A stretch of 32,601 nt of DNA. Source: CAZIAK01 sp964537035. Lineage in GTDB: Bacteria; Planctomycetota; B15-G4. The notes under the pieces are model-generated. The model did no database searches. It saw only the letters and a program-made list of their open reading frames with translations, and was not told the origin of the DNA. Location of the stretch: assembly GCA_964537035.1 (NCBI GenBank), contig CAZIAK010000050.1, forward strand, positions 1 to 32,601, in the 5' to 3' direction. Positions 31,584-32,601 of the stretch are shown here, piece after piece. Each line of letters begins with the position of its first letter. Position 1 is the stretch's first letter. The translations under genes were made by a program, and so were the position numbers.

Positions 31584-32366
31584 TCAGCCCTGCGCCAACG
31601 CGAGGTGCGCTCCCACCGGATCTTGAATCACCGCGGATGAGTCTCGCCCATCACTTGCCTGCGTCGCCTGGATGATCTTTCCCCCTTCCTCCTGTGCGCG
31701 ACGGAGGCTCTCGGCGAGGTCGCCAACGGGGAGGTGGATCAACCAGACGGGCGGGAGGGCCAGGTTCACGCCGCGGGCCTGACAGACTCCCGCCGCTGGG
31801 CTCCCATCATCGCAGAGCATCTCGTAGTCGGCGTACCGCTCGCTCCCGTCCTCTCTCTCGACGTCCTGCGCGGACCAACCCACGACCGCTCGGTAGAAGT
31901 CGCGCGTTGCCGAGGCGTCGGAGACCGTCAGGTCGAGCCAGGAGATGTGCCCCACATGCGCGGCGGCTCCGTCAGCCGGGGGGGCCGCCTCCGCAGGAGC
32001 GACCGGGATGATGCCGAAGGCCGCCCCGTTCGGGTCGAGCAGCACCGCCCATTGGCTCTTCCCCTCGTCGTCTTTGCCATGCATGAGCTCGCTCCCGCCG
32101 TGGGAGAGCGCACGCTGCGCGCTGACCGCCACATCAGCGACCTGAATGTGCGGCATCCATTGGAGGGGCAGGTGATCGTATTCGGGGACGCGTGCGCCCA
32201 GGCCGATGATCGGCGTGCCCAGGTTGTTCATCAGGTCGTCACGCCAAAGCGGGCTCTCGCCCGTGGTGAGGACCCGTGAGTAGAAGCGCAAGACGCGCTC
32301 GTGCTCGGGGACGGCGATGTCGGCGCTGAGGGTTCCGCCGACGCGCGGGACAAGTGGGTCACTCAT
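31584..32366 (-). CDS. Two-domain VOC-family protein
   Basis: A protein of about 260 residues with two glyoxalase-fold modules. The first is GTLSADIAVPEHERVLRFYSRVL to AVLLDPNGAAFGIIPV, the second HISWLDLTVSDASATRDFYRAVVGW to AVIQDPVGAHLALAQ, joined by an Ala/Pro-rich linker (PAEAAPPADGAAAH). This arrangement is common in single-chain dioxygenase-like and resistance-type VOC proteins; several expected metal ligands are not obvious, so the activity is uncertain. ATG 32366 is preferred over 32387, which lacks any ribosome site; both are weak. It lies 148 bases before a second VOC gene that runs off the right edge. Confidence 0.88.
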   Translation of the reverse strand: MSDPLVPRVGGTLSADIAVPEHERVLRFYSRVLTTGESPLWRDDLMNNLGTPIIGLGARVPEYDHLPLQWMPHIQVADVAVSAQRALSHGGSELMHGKDDEGKSQWAVLLDPNGAAFGIIPVAPAEAAPPADGAAAHVGHISWLDLTVSDASATRDFYRAVVGWSAQDVEREDGSERYADYEMLCDDGSPAAGVCQARGVNLALPPVWLIHLPVGDLAESLRRAQEEGGKIIQATQASDGRDSSAVIQDPVGAHLALAQG

Positions 32367-32514
32367 GGCTTGGATCTCGTGGGGCATCGAGCATGGTAGT
32401 CAGTGCAGGATGGCTGGCGACAGAAACGTTGATGTCGTTGAACCCGGTCATCATGCCTTCCTGGGTGGCGGTCAGCGCCGAGCCGCCTGGCGGGCCGACC
32501 AGAGCAATCGCTTG

Positions 32515-32601
32515 TCAGGCAGAGGCCCACGGATCGTAGGAGCCGAAGTTCCAAACGTGCCCTTCGGGATCGCGGCAAGAGTATTCCCGGCCGCCGTAGT
32601 C
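32515..32601 (-). CDS. VOC-family protein, C-terminal 28 residues only
   Basis: The frame entering from the right edge reads DYGGREYSCRDPEGHVWNFG and then SYDPWASA before the TGA at 32515-32517. DPEGHVWNFGSYDPW is the usual C-terminal strand of glyoxalase-fold proteins of the phenazine/bleomycin-resistance-like group; the Glu of DPEG is not the metal ligand. The rest of the gene is outside the window. Confidence 0.82.
   Translation of the reverse strand, partial: DYGGREYSCRDPEGHVWNFGSYDPWASA

Noticed and set aside
22554..32601. Integron cassette array
   Set aside because: The spacers lack attC-type inverted core sites, and several genes overlap or are translationally coupled, which cassettes do not do.
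1..32601. tRNA or rRNA genes, CRISPR arrays and insertion sequences
   Set aside because: I saw no T-loop motifs, no regularly spaced repeats and no transposase-like protein on either strand; subtle or degenerate elements could be missed by eye.

Overview
The window is GC-rich Gram-negative DNA. It encodes outer-membrane-type and lipoprotein-type proteins, a BY-kinase-like ATPase, a large periplasmic-propeller sensor kinase and a GlgX/GlgB pair. This style of gene content suggests Myxococcota, Bradymonadota or another former deltaproteobacterial lineage, but that is inference only: there is no rRNA, tRNA or ribosomal protein to place it. Three runs of exactly 100 N (23432-23531, 28450-28549, 30169-30268) show a scaffolded draft assembly, and two of them cut genes.

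Left part (1-4.4 kb). Reading leftwards is a two-gene unit: a long coiled-coil protein followed by an actin-like ATPase that closely resembles MamK, the magnetosome filament protein. Nothing else in the window is a magnetosome gene. Diverging from it across a 361-base spacer is a CpsD/BY-kinase-type P-loop ATPase without a tyrosine tail, followed by a probable outer-membrane barrel protein. This is the most interesting part of the window: a possible filament plus coiled-coil adaptor module used for something other than magnetosomes.

Middle part (4.4-22.4 kb). A SLC13/DASS anion transporter is followed by two small membrane proteins, a glycogen debranching and branching enzyme operon (glgX-glgB, overlapping by 4 bases), and a lone methyltransferase with a clear intrinsic terminator. 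Next comes a three-gene membrane unit on the minus strand: a 51-residue protein, a protein with about 8 membrane helices, and a protein whose zinc-binding CxxC pairs flank a membrane hairpin. After that are a sensor kinase and LuxR-type response regulator pair (overlapping by 7 bases), a SNF2-family ATPase of 1165 residues and a lipoprotein with two YciI-like halves.

Right part (22.5-32.6 kb). This is a run of short minus-strand genes for detoxification, repair and modification enzymes: two-domain and one-domain VOC (glyoxalase-fold) proteins, a DUF488 protein, a methyltransferase, a nitrilase-fold hydrolase, arylamine N-acetyltransferase, a P-loop kinase-like protein, a DUF6868 membrane protein, a probably exported sugar-isomerase-fold protein, an AlkD-like DNA repair protein, a GNAT acetyltransferase and a GrpB-YjbR fusion. 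Several are physically coupled (VOC, DUF488 and methyltransferase; small ORF and nitrilase). The region also holds a remnant of an NmrA-like gene, a probable frameshift and a gene read across an assembly gap. From 12.2 kb to the right edge every gene found is on the minus strand.
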